From Streptomyces sp. AC555_RSS877 (GTDB taxonomy: Bacteria > Actinomycetota > Actinomycetes > Streptomycetales > Streptomycetaceae): DNA of 64,000 nt. The notes under the pieces are model-generated. The model did not search any database. It was given only the letters and a program-made list of their open reading frames with translations, and had not been told where the DNA came from. The translations under genes and the position numbers were made by a program. Position 1 is the stretch's first letter. Each line of letters starts with the position of its first letter. This document shows positions 1-8,616 of the stretch, piece by piece. The DNA lies in assembly GCF_019049245.1 (NCBI RefSeq), contig NZ_JAGMUK010000040.1, forward strand, positions 244,149 through 308,148, given 5' to 3'.

Positions 1-179
1 GCGAGTGACGGCGACTGCCGTGCCGTACCCCCTGGGCAGCCGCACAAGGCCACCGGGTGGGCACTGGGACGGCGCAGCGACCGCGCCTCAAGTCCTGTAC
101 CGGCGGTCGGCCCCCGTGCTGTCGTGAGCTCCCCTTCCCCCGCAGCCCGTGCCGCCCGGCACGGATACGAGGAGCCGCG

Positions 180-983
180 ATGCCCGCACGCCCACCGGAC
201 GAGGAAGCCGCCCTGCACGTCGAGAACCTCGACGTCACCTACGGCCGCGCCCTGTCCGCCCTCCGCTCGGTGTCACTGACCGTCCCGCACGGCGGCGTCG
301 TCACCCTGCTCGGCGCCAACGGCGCTGGAAAGACGACCCTGCTGCGCGCCGTGTCGGGCACCCTCAGGCTGCATCGCGGGACGATCACGGGCGGCCGCAT
401 CCGCTACGGCGACACGGAGCTCGACGGCCGGGACCCGGTCGCCGCGGTACGCGCCGGAGTCGTCCAGGTGCCCGAGGGCAGGCGCGTGTTCGCCGGGCTC
501 ACCGTCGACGAGAACCTGCGCAGCGGGGGCCTCGGCCTCGGCCGGCGCAGCCCGGCACTCGTCCGAGACGGCCGGGACCGGGTGTTCACCCTCTTCCCCC
601 GGCTCGCCGAACGCACCCAGCAGGCCGCCGGCCTGCTCTCCGGGGGAGAACAGCAGATGCTGGCCATCGGCCGCGCCCTGATGGCGGCGCCCCGCCTGCT
701 CCTGCTCGACGAACCCTCGCTCGGCCTGGCCCCGCAGATGGTGCACCGGATCGCCGAAGTCGTCCGCGAGATCAACGCCCAGGGCACCGCCGTCCTGCTG
801 GTCGAACAGAACGCGGGCATGGCGCTCTCGCTCGCCGACCACGCCCGTGTCCTGGAGGTGGGCGAGGTCCGGCTGTCCGGGCCCGCCGACGAACTCGCCC
901 GCACCGACGCGGTGCGCCGCCTGTACCTCGGCGAGCAGACCGGCACCGACCACCCCTCCGACACCGGCCAGGGGGCCGCGTGA
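180..983 (+). CDS. livF: Branched-chain amino-acid-type ABC transporter, ATP-binding subunit (LivF-like)
   Basis: This is one of two ATPase subunits of a HAAT-family importer and hydrolyses ATP at the cytoplasmic face. The Walker A motif (GANGAGKTT), the signature LSGGEQQMLAIGRAL and the Walker B LLLLDEPSLGLAP are visible. The 267-residue length and the C-terminal VEQN segment fit LivF rather than LivG. The ATG at 180 is chosen because GAGGAG precedes it by about six bases; the frame is open further upstream but that part is arginine-rich and unlike the family. It is the first gene of a five-gene operon and its stop overlaps the next start (GTGA). The substrate cannot be told from sequence. 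Confidence 0.93.
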   Translation: MPARPPDEEAALHVENLDVTYGRALSALRSVSLTVPHGGVVTLLGANGAGKTTLLRAVSGTLRLHRGTITGGRIRYGDTELDGRDPVAAVRAGVVQVPEGRRVFAGLTVDENLRSGGLGLGRRSPALVRDGRDRVFTLFPRLAERTQQAAGLLSGGEQQMLAIGRALMAAPRLLLLDEPSLGLAPQMVHRIAEVVREINAQGTAVLLVEQNAGMALSLADHARVLEVGEVRLSGPADELARTDAVRRLYLGEQTGTDHPSDTGQGAA

Positions 984-1795
984 GCACCTCCGCACAGCGA
1001 CCGCAGACCACCGAGCCCTCCGAGCTGCGCGTCCGGGACGTCACCGTGCGCTTCGCCGGACTCACCGCGCTCGACGAGGTGTCCTTCACCGTCGCCCCGG
1101 GGTCGGTGCACGCCCTCATCGGCCCCAACGGGGCCGGCAAGTCCACCTGCTTCAACGTCCTGTCCGGCCTGTGCCGGCCCGCCTCCGGCACCGTCGTGCT
1201 CGGCGACGCGGAACTCACCCGGCTCCCGCCGCACCGCATCGCCGCCCTGGGCGTGGCCCGAACCTTCCAGAACATCGTCACCACCGAGGGAACCGTCGCG
1301 GACAATCTCATGCTCGGCCGCCACGTGCTGTCCCGCGCGGGTTTCACGGCCAGCGCCCTGCGCCTGCCGTGGGCCGCCCGCGAACAGCGCGAACACCTCG
1401 CCAGGACGCGTGAGATCGCCGAACTCACCGGCCTGGGGAACCACTTCGACACACCGGTCGCGCTGCTGCCGTACGGCGACCGCAAGCGGGTGGAGTTCGC
1501 CCGCGCCCTGTGCCTGGAACCGAGCGTGCTGCTGCTCGACGAACCCGTGGCCGGCATGAACGCCGCCGAACGCACCCGCACCGCCGAGGCCGTCCGCAAC
1601 GTCCGGACCGAACTCGGCCTGTCCGTCGTCCTCGTGGAGCACGACATGGGCCTGGTCATGCGCCTCGCCGACGAGGTCACCGTCCTCGACTTCGGCCGCC
1701 GCATCGCCGGCGGAACCCCCGACGAGATCCGGCGCGACCCCGAGGTGCTGCGCGCCTACCTCGGCACCGAAACCCCGCAGGAGGACGTGGCATGA
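980..1795 (+). CDS. livG: Branched-chain amino-acid-type ABC transporter, ATP-binding subunit (LivG-like)
   Basis: This is the second ATPase of the importer, 271 residues. It has Walker A GPNGAGKST, the FQN Q-loop (ARTFQNIV), a signature region LPYGDRKRVEFARAL and Walker B LLLLDEPVAGM. The VEHDMGLVM segment near the C-terminus is typical of LivG. The GTG start at 980 overlaps the livF stop by four bases, which implies translational coupling. The longer open frame upstream is the arginine-rich shadow of livF and is not used. Confidence 0.93.
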   Translation: MSTSAQRPQTTEPSELRVRDVTVRFAGLTALDEVSFTVAPGSVHALIGPNGAGKSTCFNVLSGLCRPASGTVVLGDAELTRLPPHRIAALGVARTFQNIVTTEGTVADNLMLGRHVLSRAGFTASALRLPWAAREQREHLARTREIAELTGLGNHFDTPVALLPYGDRKRVEFARALCLEPSVLLLDEPVAGMNAAERTRTAEAVRNVRTELGLSVVLVEHDMGLVMRLADEVTVLDFGRRIAGGTPDEIRRDPEVLRAYLGTETPQEDVA

Positions 1796-2688
1796 CCGGA
1801 CTCCTCGACAACCTCCTGAACGGCCTCGCCCTCGGCTCGGTCTACGCACTCGTCGCCCTCGGCTTCGTCGTCATCTTCAAGGCGTCGGGCGTACTGAACT
1901 TCGCCCACGGCTCCCTGCTCCTGCTCGGCGGCTACCTCACCGCGGTCCTGCACGAGGACCTCGGCTTCGCCGGTGCCCTCGCCCTCGCCGTGGTGGCGAC
2001 GGCGACCGTGGCCGGAGCGCTCGACCGCCTCCTGCTCCAGCGCGGCGAGCCGGATGCGCACGCCGCCCATGTGCAGACCATCGTGACCATCGGCATCGAC
2101 ATCGTCCTGGTGACCGACCTGTCCCGGCGCATCGGGGGCGACCTGCTGTCCCTGGGAGACCCCTGGGGCGACTCGGTGCGTGACCTCGGACCGGTGACCG
2201 TCGCCGACAGCAGGCTCGCCGCGATCGTCGTGTCGGCCGTGGTCATCGGAGCGGTCTTCGCCCTCTTCCGGTACACCGCCTGGGGGCTGTCCCTGCGCGC
2301 CGCGGCCGAGGACAGGGAGGCCGCCGCCCTGATGGGCGTACGGCTGACACGGGTACGCACCCTCGCCTGGTGCCTGGCAGGCGCTCTGGCCGCACTGGCC
2401 GCGGTCTTCCTCGTCGCCTTCCCGGCCCCCGGGCTGGAGCGCACCACCGGCCAGATCGCCCTCAAGGCCTTCCCGGCCGCGATCCTCGGCGGCATGACGT
2501 CACCGGCCGGCGCCCTCGCCGGCAGCATGCTGATCGGCCTGACCGAAGCGCTCGTGGCCGGCTACCAGTCGGAACTGCACGTCCTGGGCGAGGGATTCGG
2601 CGACGTCGCCCCGTACGCCGTGATGGTGCTGGTGCTCCTCGTGCGGCCCACCGGGCTGTTCGGCGCGAAGGGAGCGGCACGTGTCTGA
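1792..2688 (+). CDS. livH: Branched-chain amino-acid-type ABC permease (LivH-like)
   Basis: This is one of the two membrane-spanning subunits, 298 residues with about eight hydrophobic helices. It opens with the LivH pattern NGLALGSVYALVALGF, then GVLNFAHG, and carries the late loop AFPAAILGGM that contacts the ATPases. The ATG at 1792 overlaps the livG stop (ATGA). It should pair with the LivM-like permease that follows. Confidence 0.93.
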   Translation: MTGLLDNLLNGLALGSVYALVALGFVVIFKASGVLNFAHGSLLLLGGYLTAVLHEDLGFAGALALAVVATATVAGALDRLLLQRGEPDAHAAHVQTIVTIGIDIVLVTDLSRRIGGDLLSLGDPWGDSVRDLGPVTVADSRLAAIVVSAVVIGAVFALFRYTAWGLSLRAAAEDREAAALMGVRLTRVRTLAWCLAGALAALAAVFLVAFPAPGLERTTGQIALKAFPAAILGGMTSPAGALAGSMLIGLTEALVAGYQSELHVLGEGFGDVAPYAVMVLVLLVRPTGLFGAKGAARV

Positions 2689-3799
2689 TTCCACGTCCGC
2701 AGCCCGGGCCCTGCACTGGGGGAAAAGAGTCCTTCCCCTCGTCCTCCTGTGCGTACTGCCCTTCTACCTGGACGCCTTCTGGCTGCGCATCGGCCTGTTC
2801 TCGCTGGCGGCGGCCATCGGTGCCGTCGGCCTCGGCCTGCTGACCGGGACCGCGGGACAACTCTCCCTCGGCCACGCCTTCTTCCTCGCCGTGGGAGCGT
2901 ACGGCTACGTGTGGCTCGCCGGAGAGCCCGGACCGGGGCTCCCGCCCGTCCTCGCCCTCATCCTGGCGGTGCTCCTCGCCGGAGCGGCCGGCGGACTGTT
3001 CAGTCCCGTCGCCGGCCGGGTGCGCGGCATCTACCTGGGCGTCGCCACGCTCGCGCTGGTGTTCCTCGGCCACCACGTCCTGCTGACCGCGGACTCCGTC
3101 ACCGGCGGATTCAACGGCCGCTCGGTCCCGCCGCTGCCGGGCTTCACCGACAGCAATCCCCAACTGGTCCTGCTGGGCGTCCCCTTCGGCGCCGCGGAAC
3201 GGCTGTGGTACCTCGGCCTGGCACTGTTCGCCCTCACTTGGTTCACGGCGCGCGGCCTGCTGCGCGGGCGCCCCGGCCGGGCCCTGTCGGCGCTGCGCGA
3301 CAGCGAGACGGCGGCCGCGGTGATGGGCGTGCACGTGGCCCGGTACCGCTCGGCGGCCTTCGTCGTGTCCTCGATGTACGCCGGACTGGCCGGAGTGCTG
3401 CTGGCACTCGCCTTCCGCCGTGTCGTGCCGGACTACTTCGTCCTGGCGCTCTCCGTCGACTACCTCGCCATGATCGTCATCGGCGGCCTCGGCTCCGTGG
3501 CCGGAGCCACCGCGGGAGCCGTCTTCGTCACCGCGCTTCCCCTGCTGATGACGCGCTACGCCGACCAGCTGCCGCTGGTGACGGCGCCGGGCGCGACGGA
3601 CGGCGTCGTCGGCCCGACCGAGGCGGCCCGCTACCTCTACGGCGCGGCGATCGTCCTGGTGCTGCTGTACACCCCCGGCGGACTGCACGGCCTGATCCGA
3701 CGACTGCGCGCCGGACGCTCCGCGGAACACCCACCGGCGCCCGCGCCCCCCTCCCAGGGATCCACCCCAGCCGTACGAGCCAAGGAGCACACCCCGTGA
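2681..3799 (+). CDS. livM: Branched-chain amino-acid-type ABC permease (LivM-like)
   Basis: This is the partner permease, 372 residues. The family patterns GTAGQLSLGHAFF and IVIGGLGSVAGATAGAVF are present, and about ten hydrophobic helices can be seen. The GTG start at 2681 lies eight bases inside the livH 3' end. The cytoplasmic C-terminal tail is Pro/Ala-rich and variable. The stop overlaps the start of the binding protein. Confidence 0.92.
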   Translation: MSDSTSAARALHWGKRVLPLVLLCVLPFYLDAFWLRIGLFSLAAAIGAVGLGLLTGTAGQLSLGHAFFLAVGAYGYVWLAGEPGPGLPPVLALILAVLLAGAAGGLFSPVAGRVRGIYLGVATLALVFLGHHVLLTADSVTGGFNGRSVPPLPGFTDSNPQLVLLGVPFGAAERLWYLGLALFALTWFTARGLLRGRPGRALSALRDSETAAAVMGVHVARYRSAAFVVSSMYAGLAGVLLALAFRRVVPDYFVLALSVDYLAMIVIGGLGSVAGATAGAVFVTALPLLMTRYADQLPLVTAPGATDGVVGPTEAARYLYGAAIVLVLLYTPGGLHGLIRRLRAGRSAEHPPAPAPPSQGSTPAVRAKEHTP

Positions 3800-5067
3800 A
3801 CGTCACGCACCACAGGAACCGCCTCACCGCCGTCGCCACCGCCGCGGCCGTCGCCCTGCTGATGGCGGGCTGCAGCTCCAAAGCCGGCGACCAGAGCACC
3901 GGCGACGGCGCCGACGGCGTGAAGACCGGCCCCGGTGTCACCGACAAGACCGTCAGGCTCGGCGCGCTGACCGACCTGACCGGCCCCTACGCCACCCTCG
4001 GCAAGAGCATCGTCCAGGCACAGAAGATGTGGGCCGACGAGACCAACGCCAAGGGCGGCGTGTGCGGCCGCAAGGTCGAGATCGTCGTCAAGGACCACGG
4101 CTACGACGTGCAGAAGGCCGTCACCGCGTACGCCGACATCTCGACGGACGTGGTGGCACTGCCCCAGGTCATCGGGTCGCCCGTCGTCGCCGCGCTCCTG
4201 GACGACATCGAGCGCGACCGGCTGCTGACCTTCCCGCAGGCCTGGGCGGCCTCCCTCCTCGGCAAGGACTCCGTCCAGGTCCTCGGCACCACGTACGACG
4301 TCGACATGATCGCCGCTGTCGACTTCCTCACCCGGACGAAGGGACTCGGCAAGGGCGACACGATCGGCCACGTGTACTTCGAGGGCGACTACGGCGCCAA
4401 CGCGCTGGAAGGCTCACGCTGGGCGGCGAAGCAGGCGGGGCTGAAGGTCGCCGGCCAGAAGATCAAGGCCACCGACACGGACCTGTCCGCACAGGTGTCC
4501 GCGCTGCGCAAGGCGGGCGTCAAGGCCGTCCTCATCAGTGCGGGACCGGCCCAGACCGCCTCCCTGACCGGAGTCGCGGCCTCCCGAGGACTGCGCGTGC
4601 CGATCGTCAGCAGCGCCCCGGGCTTCGCGCCCCAGCTCATGAAGACGCCCGCGGCGGCCGCGCTGGAAGGCATGCTGCACGTGGTGAGCGCCGCACCGGC
4701 CGTGAGCTCCGACCTGCCCGGGGTGCGCCGCATGGTCGCCGCGTACGGGAAGAAGTACCCCGGCTCCCCGGTCGACTCCGGCGTGCTGTCCGGATACAAC
4801 GCCGCCCAGCTCCTGGGCGCCGACCTGGAGAAGGCCTGCGAGGCGGGCAGCCTGGCCAGGGAGGACGTGGTCAAGGCGCACCGCGCGCAGAAGAACGCCG
4901 ACACCGGCCTCGGCTCACCGCAGGACTTCTCCGACGTGGCCCGGCCCGCGAGCCTGTCCACCTACGTGCTGCGGCCCGACCGGAAGGCGGTCGGCGGGCT
5001 GGTGGGCGCGGAGGACGCACACCGCGCCCCCGGAGTCGAGGAGTACCTCACGTCGCGTCGGCCCTGA
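3796..5067 (+). CDS. ABC transporter substrate-binding lipoprotein (Peripla_BP_6 family)
   Basis: This 423-residue extracellular ligand-binding lipoprotein captures the solute for the LivFGHM-like transporter. It has a positively charged N-terminus, a hydrophobic stretch, and a lipobox LLMAGC with the lipidated Cys near residue 19. The mature part opens with VRLGALTDLTGPYATLG, typical of the leucine/amide-binding family. The GTG start at 3796 overlaps the livM stop. Placing the binding protein last, after both ATPases and both permeases, differs from the classical livK-first order. The ligand (branched amino acids, amides, urea or an aromatic) is not predictable here. Confidence 0.9.
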   Translation: MNVTHHRNRLTAVATAAAVALLMAGCSSKAGDQSTGDGADGVKTGPGVTDKTVRLGALTDLTGPYATLGKSIVQAQKMWADETNAKGGVCGRKVEIVVKDHGYDVQKAVTAYADISTDVVALPQVIGSPVVAALLDDIERDRLLTFPQAWAASLLGKDSVQVLGTTYDVDMIAAVDFLTRTKGLGKGDTIGHVYFEGDYGANALEGSRWAAKQAGLKVAGQKIKATDTDLSAQVSALRKAGVKAVLISAGPAQTASLTGVAASRGLRVPIVSSAPGFAPQLMKTPAAAALEGMLHVVSAAPAVSSDLPGVRRMVAAYGKKYPGSPVDSGVLSGYNAAQLLGADLEKACEAGSLAREDVVKAHRAQKNADTGLGSPQDFSDVARPASLSTYVLRPDRKAVGGLVGAEDAHRAPGVEEYLTSRRP

Positions 5068-5126
5068 TATCGCGAAGTTCCTGAGGTCACGTGATCTGAC
5101 GGCGCGCAAGTACCGCTGCGCAGCCT

Positions 5127-5173
5127 GAACGAGAACGGATTCAGCGCCCCGGCTGCTGAATCCGTTCTCGTTC
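5127..5173 (+). terminator. Strong hairpin terminator after the ABC operon
   Basis: A perfect 19-base inverted repeat (5127-5145 with 5155-5173) closes a 9-base loop. The right arm ends in a T-rich stretch (TTCTTCTATT). It sits 60 bases after the stop of the binding protein and before the next gene. Confidence 0.85.
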
Positions 5174-5296
5174 TTCTATTGGACCTCCGCCACCCGGCCA
5201 GCGACGCTGGAGTGTGTTCGGCGCCGCCGCGCACCCGAGCCCGGCGCGTCGGACGCCGACGGGGACCGCGCGACACCCGAAAGAGGTCACGAGCCC

Positions 5297-6154
5297 ATGC
5301 ACACTCGCCGTATCGGTGACGTCGAAGTCAGCGCGATCGGCCTGGGCGCCATGCCCATGTCGCTCGAAGGCCGGCCGGACGAGGCCCGCTCCCTCGCGAC
5401 GATCCACGCGGCCCTCGACGCCGGCGTGACGCTGATCGACACCGCGGACGCCTATCACCGCGACGCCGACGACGTCGGACACAACGAGACCCTGATCGCC
5501 AAGGCCCTCGCCTCCCACGACCGGGGCGGCGACGTCCTGGTCGCCACCAAGGGCGGGCATCTGCGCCCCGGCGACGGGAGCTGGACCCTGGACGGCAGCC
5601 CCCAACACCTCAAGGACGCCTGTGAGGCCTCGCTGCGCCGCCTCGGCGTGGAGGCCATCGGGCTCTACCAGTTCCACCGCCCCGACCCGCGGGTGCCCTA
5701 CGCGGACTCCCTCGGCGCGATCCGTGACCTCCTCGACGAGGGGAAGATCCGCATGGCGGGGATCTCCAACGCCGACCCGGAACAGATCGGGCTGGCCAAC
5801 GAGATCCTCGGCGGTCGGCTGGTCTCCGTACAGAACCAGTTCTCACCGGCCTTCCGCTCCAGCGAGCCTGAACTGCGCCTGTGCGACGAACTCGGCATCG
5901 CCTTCCTGCCCTGGAGCCCGCTCGGCGGCATCTCCCGGGCCGGTGAACTGGGTTCCTCCCACGCACCCTTCGCGCGGATCGCCGAGGCCCGCGCAGTGAG
6001 CCCGCAGCGCGTGTGCCTGGCCTGGATGCTCGCCAAGTCGCCGGTGGTCGTACCGATCCCGGGCGCGAGCCGCCCCGGGACGATCCGCGACTCGGCCGCC
6101 GCCACGGACCTCGTGCTGACCGCGGACGAACGTGCGGAGCTGGACGCCGTCTGA
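5297..6154 (+). CDS. Aldo/keto reductase
   Basis: This 285-residue NADPH-dependent oxidoreductase of the AKR superfamily folds as a TIM barrel. The start (MHTRRIGDVEVSAIGLGAM) is the usual first strand and cofactor loop. The catalytic tetrad is visible: Asp and Tyr in DTADAYH, Lys in ATKGG, His in YQFHRPDP. The late GASRPGT segment binds the NADP phosphate. AAAGAGG lies 13 bases before the ATG. The substrate is unknown; it stands alone after the ABC terminator. Confidence 0.9.
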   Translation: MHTRRIGDVEVSAIGLGAMPMSLEGRPDEARSLATIHAALDAGVTLIDTADAYHRDADDVGHNETLIAKALASHDRGGDVLVATKGGHLRPGDGSWTLDGSPQHLKDACEASLRRLGVEAIGLYQFHRPDPRVPYADSLGAIRDLLDEGKIRMAGISNADPEQIGLANEILGGRLVSVQNQFSPAFRSSEPELRLCDELGIAFLPWSPLGGISRAGELGSSHAPFARIAEARAVSPQRVCLAWMLAKSPVVVPIPGASRPGTIRDSAAATDLVLTADERAELDAV

Positions 6155-6256
6155 GACCCGGGAACGGGCGCGGACTGGCATCCGCAAACCTCAGGTCTCT
6201 AGGATGTACTCCCTGTCCTGCCAGGCCAGTTGGCACGGCATGAAGCTGGGGGAAAG

Positions 6257-7075
6257 ATGGAGACCGGTAACAAGCTGTCCACGTCGATCGACGCCACGGT
6301 GCCCACGGCCGCGCGCATGTACGACCACTACCTGGGCGGCAAGGACAACTACGCGGCCGACCGGGCGGCGTGTGAAGAACTCGACAAGGTCGTTCCCAGC
6401 ACGCGCCGGCTGGCCGTCAACAACAGGCGCTTCCTCCAGCGGGTGGTCAAGACTCTGGCGGCGGAACACGGCATCCGCCAGTTCCTGGACCACGGCTCAG
6501 GCCTGCCCACCCAGGACAACGTCCACCAGGTCGCCCAGCGCATCGACCCGGAAACGCACGTGGTCTACGTCGACAACGACCCGATGGTGCTGGTCCACGG
6601 CCGCGCCCTGCTGGAGCAGGACGAGCGCACCGCCGTGATCCACGCGGACATGCGGGAGACGGACGTGATCTTCTCGCACCCCGAGACGCAGCGCCTGATC
6701 GACTTCGACCAGCCGGTCGCCGTGCTCTTCAACTCGGTGATGCACTGCATCCCCGACAGCGAGACGGACGGACCCCAGGCGGTGGTTCGGCGCGTGGCCG
6801 AACGCCTGGTGCCCGGCAGCTTCCTGGTGATGTGCCAGCTGGTCAGCGAGGACCCCGAGGTCCGTGAGTTCGTCACCAACTTCATGGACCAGGCGACCCA
6901 GGGCCACTGGGGCCGGGTGCGTCAGGAGAAGGACGTCGCCGAGTGGTTCGAGGACCTGGACGTCCTCGACCCGGGCCTGGTCGAGGTTTCCACCTGGCGC
7001 CCGGACACGGAGGTCGCGCCCCGTCAGCTCACCCACGAGTGGATCGAGTTCGGCGGCGTGGGCCGCCTGCGGTAG
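6257..7075 (+). CDS. SAM-dependent methyltransferase, Methyltransf_19 (DUF574) family
   Basis: The 272-residue product carries the hallmark PTAARMYDHYLGGKDNYAAD near the N-terminus, followed by a degenerate SAM-binding region around FLDHGSGLPTQDN and VVYVDNDPMVL. Streptomyces carry many paralogues; their methyl acceptors are generally unknown. The ATG at 6257 is preferred because GGGGGA lies just upstream and METGN fits the family start. An in-frame ATG at 6230 lacks a ribosome site. A clean terminator follows. Confidence 0.88.
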   Translation: METGNKLSTSIDATVPTAARMYDHYLGGKDNYAADRAACEELDKVVPSTRRLAVNNRRFLQRVVKTLAAEHGIRQFLDHGSGLPTQDNVHQVAQRIDPETHVVYVDNDPMVLVHGRALLEQDERTAVIHADMRETDVIFSHPETQRLIDFDQPVAVLFNSVMHCIPDSETDGPQAVVRRVAERLVPGSFLVMCQLVSEDPEVREFVTNFMDQATQGHWGRVRQEKDVAEWFEDLDVLDPGLVEVSTWRPDTEVAPRQLTHEWIEFGGVGRLR

Positions 7076-7091
7076 TCGGACGGCACACAGG

Positions 7092-7126
7092 AACGCCCCT
7101 CACGAGATCTCTTCGTGAGGGGCGTT
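7092..7126. terminator. Bidirectional hairpin between convergent genes
   Basis: A perfect 14-base stem (AACGCCCCTCACGA with its complement at 7113-7126) closes a 7-base loop. It sits between the methyltransferase and the convergent XRE regulator and can serve both. Confidence 0.85.
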
Positions 7127-7143
7127 GTCAGCCGTGCCCCGCC

Positions 7144-8061
7144 TCATCCGCCGTAGCGCTGCTTCATCGTCTGTCGCAGCAGCTCCAGTGAATCCCGCGG
7201 TTCCAGTGCCTCGTCGGCCAGCCGGTCCAGCGCCAGCCGGTACTCCTCCGTCTCGTCACGGTCCTCGAGGAAGTTCGCGCTCTTGATGTGCTCGAGGTAG
7301 ACCACGTCGGGCAGATCCAGTCCGCCGAAGCGGAGATACGTGATCGGGATCGACGGCGCCGAGGCGTTCGTGACGTCCAACGGCACGATCTGCACGGTCA
7401 CGTTCGGTCGCTCGGCCATCTCGACGAGGTGTTCGAGCTGTTCGCGCATCACGTCCTTGCTGCCCAGGACGCGCAGCAGGACCGACTCGTCGATGATCGC
7501 CCACAGCTGAGGAGCGTCCGCCCGCAGCAGCAACTCGGCCCGGCGGGTGCGCAGTTCCACACGGCGCCGGACCTCGGCCGCGGCCGCGGCGGGCAGGCCG
7601 CGCTCGACCACCGCCCGCGTGTAGTCGGGGGTCTGCAACAGGCCGGGAACGTACTGGATCTCGAACGTACGGATCGCGGCGGCCGCCTCCTGCAGGCCGA
7701 CCAGCCGGTCGAACCACTCGGGCATCAGCCGTTTGTCGTACCGCTGCCACCATCCCGGCTCACCGGCACGTTCGAGCAGTTTCAGCAGCACGGAGGCCTC
7801 GTAGTCCTCGGTGCCGTACAACTCCAGCAGTGCGCGGACGTCGCTGTCGGCCGGAGGCCGGCGGCCCTTGCCCGACTCGATGCGGGACAGCTTGGCCGCG
7901 CTGAACCCGAGGGCCCGCGCCGCCTGCTCCTGGGCGAACCCGGCGTCCTCGCGGAAACCGGCCAACTGCACGCCGACCAGCATCTTCAGTAGTGTCGGAG
8001 CCGGCTCGGACCGGTCCAGATACGGCTGCAGTCGGGAGATGCGCTGCGACTCGGCGGACAT
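7144..8061 (-). CDS. XRE-family helix-turn-helix regulator with C-terminal DUF5753 domain (WhiJ-like)
   Basis: This 305-residue DNA-binding protein has an HTH_31-type domain at about residues 20-75 (FREDAGFAQEQAARALGFS, then KLSRIESGKGRRP). A DUF5753 domain follows (YVPGLLQTPDYTRAVVE; TVQIVPLDV; DLPDVVYLEH). This is the WhiJ family, expanded in Streptomyces and linked to developmental control. Its partners are usually a small DUF397 protein and an anti-sigma-like ATPase, and both are next door. The ATG at 8061 is chosen for a GGGAG site; the frame stays open further upstream. Confidence 0.9.
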   Translation of the reverse strand: MSAESQRISRLQPYLDRSEPAPTLLKMLVGVQLAGFREDAGFAQEQAARALGFSAAKLSRIESGKGRRPPADSDVRALLELYGTEDYEASVLLKLLERAGEPGWWQRYDKRLMPEWFDRLVGLQEAAAAIRTFEIQYVPGLLQTPDYTRAVVERGLPAAAAAEVRRRVELRTRRAELLLRADAPQLWAIIDESVLLRVLGSKDVMREQLEHLVEMAERPNVTVQIVPLDVTNASAPSIPITYLRFGGLDLPDVVYLEHIKSANFLEDRDETEEYRLALDRLADEALEPRDSLELLRQTMKQRYGG

Positions 8062-8172
8062 CCAAACTCCCAGGGAACCGGCATAGAGGCGACCCACATT
8101 ATCGCACTCCGCCGTGTCGCAGCGCATCCACCCGAACACAGAAGGGAGTTGACCCCAGCCGGGCAGAAGCCC

Positions 8173-8424
8173 TCACAGCAGGTGGTCGAACTCGCCCTCC
8201 TTCGCGCCCGCGACGAACGCCGCCACCTCGGCCGGGGTGTAGACGAGGGCCGGCCCGTCGGGGTGACGGGAGTTGCGCACGGCGACGCCGCCGTCGCCCA
8301 GGGTGGCCACTTCGACGCAGTTGCCCTCGGCATTGCTGTGCCGGCTCTTGATCCAACGGGCGTCCAACGAGCTCGCCCGCACTCCGTTCTGCACTGGTGG
8401 CACCGCACTCTCCTTGCTGTTCAC
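8173..8424 (-). CDS. DUF397 domain protein
   Basis: This 83-residue acidic protein is a single DUF397 domain: ARWIKSRHSNAEGNCVEVA, then VAVRNSRHPDGPAL, then FVAGAKEGEFDHL. DUF397 proteins are encoded next to WhiJ-type XRE regulators and are thought to modulate them. The GTG at 8424 (VNSKESAVPP) is chosen because GAGG precedes it and the longer frame has no family similarity. It lies 111 bases upstream of the XRE gene on the same strand, so the two are probably co-transcribed. Confidence 0.85.
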   Translation of the reverse strand: MNSKESAVPPVQNGVRASSLDARWIKSRHSNAEGNCVEVATLGDGGVAVRNSRHPDGPALVYTPAEVAAFVAGAKEGEFDHLL

Positions 8425-8508
8425 GTTCCTCGCCGGGCGCTGTGCCCGGCTGCCCCGGAAGGCCGGGTCGGGTGTGTCATCGACCCCTCCCGTCCCACAC
8501 ATTCTTTG

Positions 8509-8557
8509 CGTGCAATTTCTCGTGCAATTGCACGCGGGCGCTTTCAGCGTGGATAAT
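8509..8557 (+). promoter_or_regulatory. Palindromic operator overlapping a sigma-70-like promoter
   Basis: A perfect 14-base palindrome CGTGCAATTGCACG occupies 8521-8534, and a further direct half-site CGTGCAATT is at 8509-8517. The right half of the palindrome supplies a -35-like TTGCAC (8528-8533). An 18-base spacer leads to a -10-like GATAAT (8552-8557), 59 bases before the ATPase start. The site lies between the divergent DUF397 and ATPase genes, so the adjacent XRE protein is the obvious candidate ligand. The binding assignment is inference. Confidence 0.55.
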
Positions 8558-8616
8558 AGCTGCGGCGTCAACCCCCGGGGAGACGCCCCGTCTTGACGTC
8601 GCATCAGGGAGATGCC

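Noticed and set aside
1..179. Possible upstream gene at the left edge
   Set aside because: Open frames there lack coding bias and no family is recognised; only the ribosome site of the first ABC gene is clear.
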